Shown here: positions 59,569 through 64,000 of the stretch, piece by piece
Layout of the letters: every line of letters begins with the position of its first letter
How positions within the stretch are numbered: position 1 is the first letter of the stretch
Assembly: GCA_015680685.1 (NCBI GenBank)
Contig: MNCI01007974.1
Location: 1 to 64,000 of the forward strand
Direction of reading: 5' to 3'
Source: Gnetum montanum
Taxonomy: Eukaryota; Streptophyta; Gnetopsida; Gnetales; Gnetaceae
Length of the DNA stretch: 64,000 nucleotides
Position numbers and translations under genes: made by a program
The notes under the pieces: generated by a model
The model's database searches: none
The model's input: only the letters and a program-made list of their open reading frames with translations
What the model was told of the DNA's origin: nothing

Positions 59569-62418
59569 AAGGCACCAAGGTTGAAGAGACCATAAGAGTA
59601 GGGACCATCACAACCATGGGAGAAGTGACCTAGAGGAGGAAGAGGCCAATAAGAACATGGCTAAGAATAGGCTAAGGCAACCCATACAATAGGACCTCTC
59701 AAAGAAAATGCTAAGGTAGAATTTTTTTGATAGATTCCTAAAGAGGCAGCCACATTTGAACATTCACAACAAGGTGAAGTGCTAGGCCCTATACCCAAAC
59801 TAGAACTCACACTCACACAAGCTTGTCTCAACATAATTGGAAGTTGTGAGGTCCAATGCTCAGGTCTCTAAGAACTAAATTTTAGACCATTCCTTGAATG
59901 GGCTCCATAAGATGTCAAAACTAAATTACAAGCCTCTTCCATGTGGCCAATCATCACTTCTAGTGGGGAGTGGTACATGGGAGAAACATATCTCTTCTAG
60001 AATAACAAGAAAGGAGGATTTGCTATGGAAATCAAGGAAATCCAAGTGTTCTACTTAGTAGAGGTCATTGCATAGGTTCTTGGACTACCAAACATAGGAA
60101 CATGGTTGGAAAAGTTATCAACACAAGGTGACCCTAGAGCAAAGAAGGAGTGGACATATTGGTGTTATGGAGTTGACAACAAAGATTTTGGTGTGCTCAC
60201 ACTGGTGGAGCCAGTCTATTTTGAGATAGTGGCCTACCACCTCAATCCAACGGTGAGGCCCAGGAAGATGATAGCCTTCTCCACCCAAGCATGCAATGCT
60301 TTAAGTGGTAAATTTTCAGAAAATCTTCCACAACTAATCTATCTAGAGATAGAAAGGCACTTCAAGTTAAATGAACATGGAAGAAAGACCTTTCCCTTCT
60401 CCTGCTTAATTAGAAATCTATGTAAAAGGGCAAGGATAGTCTGCTACACAAATGATATACTTAGGCATGATCCTAGTGCTTCGTGGGCTGAGATGATAAA
60501 GGATAAGATGCCTACCATGATCATAGAAGAGGAGTAACAATTTCCACCTCCACCACCTACTTATGAGCAAACACTGGAGGCCCACAGTGTGGTTGACTAC
60601 ATGAAAAATATCCTAGAGCATCTCTTGCAACAATGAGAGCAGCAAGTATGAACTAGTGGTGGAGATTCATTTGTGTACAGACCAACCATGAGTCACCGTA
60701 GAGAAATGGCTCATACAATTAGCCAAATGGAGGGAGGTGGATCAATGTTGTTTTCCCAATGAACACAGTTTCCTGTGAGGTTAAATCCAAGTGCCCAAGA
60801 GGTGATGATGTCTCTCTCTCAATACCATCGATTCCCAAAAATCTCTGGGAATGCTACTTTCTTTTTGGTGCACTTGGAAAAGGGTGAGGAGGCAACCATA
60901 TTGGTGATGCAACACCAAGGACAAGAGATAGCTATAGAGATCATTGATGATCAAGTCACTAATGCATTAAACACACCTATAGTGCTTGAACCAAATGTTT
61001 CTGCACTAAGAGATGTGTAGGCATTCGTAGGGATAATCAACGAAAGATTAATAGCCTAGCATGAAGAACTGTTGGATCGACTAGTGGGAATTAGGCAACT
61101 AATTCTGGATATCTTGGATTTTCTAGATATCGTCATTACAATCTAGTCAGAGCTTCTAGAGACAAAGGGAAAGTGCCTTATCTTGGAAGGCCAACTTAAA
61201 ATAGCTCAAGCACATAATTAAGGCTTGGTTAAGGAAGTTGCTGAATTGTGTTCCTGAATTTGTAACCCTGCTCTTATTAACCCTACATTGACATGAGATG
61301 AAGCTTTTCAATAGCTTCAAGAATAGCTTAAGTGGGTTGAGGGAAAAATGATAATGGTGGTCTTTAATTAGTCAATAGTAGAAGCTAAAACTCATGCAGT
61401 ACAAAAGGAATTGATGCAGACATGCCAAGAAAATGAATTCTTAACCATAGAAAACCATCGCCTGTAGAGTGTTGATGCACAAGAACAACAATTAGAAGAA
61501 TTTATCCATCAACAGTAGGAGCATCTTGCTAGGGAAAATGCTAAACTAAGGAGATTGGTAGTAGAAAATCGTAACCTCTCCATGGAGGAGGTCTACACCT
61601 TACATCAAAATTCAGCTATTGAGATTGCTACCTAGAAGAATGAGGCTCTAAAATTTGAGAAAGTTTAAAATCATTATAGAGACTAGGTTGGCCTATAAAA
61701 GGAGGTGAATGAAAAGTATATCCAATTGGCAAATGCAAAATTTAATAAGGTCCTCCAACAACTCCAACAAGGCAGAGAATTATGGCAACCCATCGTCAAT
61801 GGGATTGATGCCTACAATAGGGTAGAAGTTCACATGAAGGAGTTGTAAATTGTAGAGATGATAGAGTAGATGGAGCTATCCAATCTCTATCATGCAAATT
61901 TGGTGATGTTGACTACTGGAAGACCATGGTTTGAACTTGAAAAGCAAGTCACTAGCTCATAATTGTTGTACGAGACTAAGTTCAAGATCCAAAAAGACAC
62001 TATGCAAAAGCTTGTAGTTGCGAATGCTGAACTCGAGGTTCTTAAGGTGAAATTCACCAACTAGAGATCAGTTGCAGAGAACCTGCCCAAAAGAATGAAT
62101 GACTACCAGGTGTTTCAAAACACACTGCAAGTGTTTGACATTAAGCACAAGCAATTCATAACCTAGTTTGTCAATGTGAAGGATCTCTTTTCCTTTTTTC
62201 CTTGACCTTGGGATGTTCCAACCCTAGCCCACATCGGCAAAGCTATGTGGAGCATGAATAATCCTAGGAGTAAAAAGAGAAAATGAAGGTGTTATTGGAT
62301 GCTTTTTACCTTCCACTTGAAGTAGTAGTAGCAGTAGGATAGCCACAGCTACCTCCACCATCACACATGCCTAAAGTTAATGAAGGTTCCTCAAAACCTT
62401 AGGAGTGAGACTATCTAA
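59569..62418 (+). pseudogene. Post-pol ORF of unit C (start codon lost)
   Basis: The ATG seen in A and B is AAG here. A 143-residue open stretch at 60106-60537 is the best-preserved sample of the central domain (FGVLTLVEPVYFEIVAYHLN, LPQLIYLEIERHFKLNEHG, FPFSCLIRNLCKRARIVCYT). An 81-residue stretch at 60775-61020 covers part of the region missing from A. Coiled-coil-like sequence follows to about 62100, and the TAA is at 62416-62418. It is colinear with B. The function is unknown. Resemblance to the plant 'putative transposon protein' domain is from memory. Confidence 0.78.
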
Positions 62419-62663
62419 CCTACTTCATCAACTTCATGCCATCAAAGAACATACTATTCAGTTTTGAAGAATCATGTTATGGTGTTTAATTTTGTGTCAT
62501 AAACATTGCAATTTTTGTAATGTGTTGATCTATACACTGGGCACTTAGTTGTCATGTCCATTCTGTCTTATTTTGTTTTGTTATGCCAAAGTTAGTCAAT
62601 AATTCTGTACCTTTCCAATTTTCTAAAGAACTCAAGGATGAGTTTTCATTCAGTCATGGAGTA

Positions 62664-63595
62664 TGATGAGTTTCAATTTGTCACGTTGACTAGGCCCCAT
62701 CAAGGAGGCCCCATTGATGTAGTCTATTGCATCAATGAGGCCCCGTTGACAAGGCCTCATCGATGTAGTCAATTGCATCAACACGACCCCATCGATGCAG
62801 GGGTCTGTCTTGGTCTATAAATATGAGCCACCAGCCACATTTATGGCATCAATTCTCATTGTAGTAGTAGAGCTCTTGCAGTTTGTCTACTTGAATTTTA
62901 GAATATTTTTCCTGAGTGCCTGCAATAGGAGCCATTGAGTGTACAAATCTTTTTTCAAGCATTGTTGTACCTAAGCATGATAGTTAATAAAGACGAGCTT
63001 TCTAATAAACATTGCAGCATTTTGGATAGATTAAATATTTCATTTATGCATTTAATGTTTTCAATTACTTATTCAATGTTTTCTAGTAATTAAGCTAATT
63101 AAGATAATTGAGCAAGATAAGCTAGATGGATTAAATACATAAGTACAACCACTTTGAGCATAACATGTATTCACTTAGTAATCCCAGCAGCGTTATTACT
63201 TGCTACACCTAGTAGCGTAGTGCTTGGTATCCCAACAGTGGATATGTGGGTTCAAGATGTGTATAGAAAGTGGGATTGGATACTTATGTTAGGATTAGCT
63301 TAAGGCTAGTAGGCTAGTTACATTAAATTAGCCATTAAATTACCTTGTCTTTATCTCTATTCAAGCACCAAGATTATAAAACATAAACTATAAAAATCAT
63401 ATACCTCAATTGCACTTAACCATACCATGTGCTTCACAAGTGTAATTGGAAAGACAAAGAATGACCTTAGGGCAAGGTTCATTACTTAGAATACTAGTGC
63501 ACTGGAAACTATAAAGTCCACGAAATTTGACCAAATCACATGTGAATGCTCTGTGACTCATATGGTTGGGTGTAGGGGTACCTCACTTCTCATCA
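62664..63595 (+). repeat. 3' LTR of unit C (932 bp)
   Basis: TGATGAG...CTCATCA termini after a reduced purine tract. It is colinear over its length with LTR B (931 bp). No primer site follows; the sequence changes to a LINE fragment. Confidence 0.92.
62685..62823 (+). promoter_or_regulatory. LTR promoter of unit C
   Basis: About five GAGGCCCCAT/ATCGATG boxes precede CTATAAATA at 62815-62823. Confidence 0.7.
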
Positions 63596-64000
63596 AAAAT
63601 AATCATTTATAAAGTGCATGTTAAGAAATTGTATACTTTAATTATCAATTGAAGTTCTCTTAATGATATTCCTTGATAGATCATAATGTAGATTATTTGA
63701 AAGAAAGTATATAGAAATAATGAAAACATAGGGAGCTAGAGGACAACCTTCATGAACTAATCATTGAAGAGGAAAGGAGGAACTTAATCTAGAATTAATA
63801 GAAACTTGAGCATTAGTATTAATGAATAGGGTACGGATAAGATGAATAAAATAATCACCAAATTCTAGTTTATAGAAACAAGAATAATAAAATTCCATGC
63901 AATCTTGTCATAAGCTTTTGGCATAATCTAACTTAATAATAGAAATGTCTTGGTTAGCATTAGAAACCCACTACATTCCCTATGAAGCTACAATAACATT
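63596..64000 (-). pseudogene. L1-like LINE reverse transcriptase fragment
   Basis: On the minus strand from the window edge: NQDISIIKLDYAK (the A motif), a long decayed stretch, then LVHEGCPLAPYVFIISIYF (the B motif) near 63700-63760, and FLNMHFINDYF (a decayed FADD catalytic box) at about 63600-63630. It is cut exactly where the LTR of unit C ends. It is the same general type as the LINE at 15001. The N-terminal part is outside the window. Confidence 0.75.

Larger units (their letters stand above)
51247..63595 (+). mobile_element. Athila-like unit C: gag-pol, post-pol region and 3' LTR
   Basis: With the shared LTR at 50316 this makes one structurally complete element of about 13.3 kb: primer site, gag, protease, reverse transcriptase, RNase H, integrase, spacer, internal promoter, leader intron, post-pol ORF and 3' LTR. 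The order and the motifs (FMDDFSTYG, tRNA-Asp primer) fit the Athila lineage. All genes are broken. Confidence 0.9.

Overview
The window looks like a stretch of a large, retrotransposon-packed, AT-rich land-plant nuclear genome. The transposon types present (plant Athila-like and Tat-like Ty3/gypsy, a Ty1/copia element with a methionine-tRNA primer site, L1-like and other LINEs, and a tRNA-derived SINE) are plant types. The depth of nesting suggests a gymnosperm or another giant genome, but this is inference. I recognise no host gene. Nearly every reading frame is a transposon relic, with many stops that look like C-to-T decay of Gln, Arg and Trp codons.

Layout. (1) 1-2486, minus strand: the 5' end of an Athila-like element, with a gag that is open to the window edge apart from one stop, a tRNA-Asp-type primer site and a 993-bp LTR. 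It abuts (2) the 5' half of a copia element, minus strand (gag 2487-4055, primer site, LTR 4201-5235). The copia element in turn interrupts (3) element D, an old Athila-like copy on the plus strand (5236-11948), which keeps only the integrase end, a post-pol ORF and a 3' LTR. (4) 12267-12468 is a tRNA-derived SINE, minus strand, with target duplications. (5) 15001-17530 is an L1-like LINE. (6) A second LINE (18441-18662 continuing at 32193-34160) is split by (7) element E, 18663-32192, a complete 13.5-kb Tat-type element on the minus strand with two 1309-bp LTRs, a CTATT target duplication and two RNase H domains. Between its protease and reverse transcriptase E carries a plus-strand, intron-containing coiled-coil gene. 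(8) 34161-39463 is largely unassigned. (9) 39464-63595 is a head-to-tail array of three Athila-like units, A, B and C, sharing LTRs. Only C keeps gag-pol. (10) The right edge, 63596-64000, is a minus-strand LINE reverse transcriptase fragment.

How parts relate. Units A to C and the older D share a large ORF of about 950 codons downstream of pol. It is preceded by a miniature copy of the LTR promoter (the same repeat boxes plus CTATAAATA) and by a conserved predicted 5'-leader intron that ends exactly at the start codon. This suggests that the extra ORF had its own LTR-derived promoter and a spliced mRNA. In D and in A to C the internal promoter and the LTR promoter carry matching boxes, but the boxes differ between the two subfamilies, as if the two promoters evolve in concert. 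More generally, four distinct LTR families in this window (element 1, the copia, E, and A to D) place arrays of short, often palindromic boxes just upstream of their TATA box. These two observations, and the antisense gene of E, are the most unusual items here.
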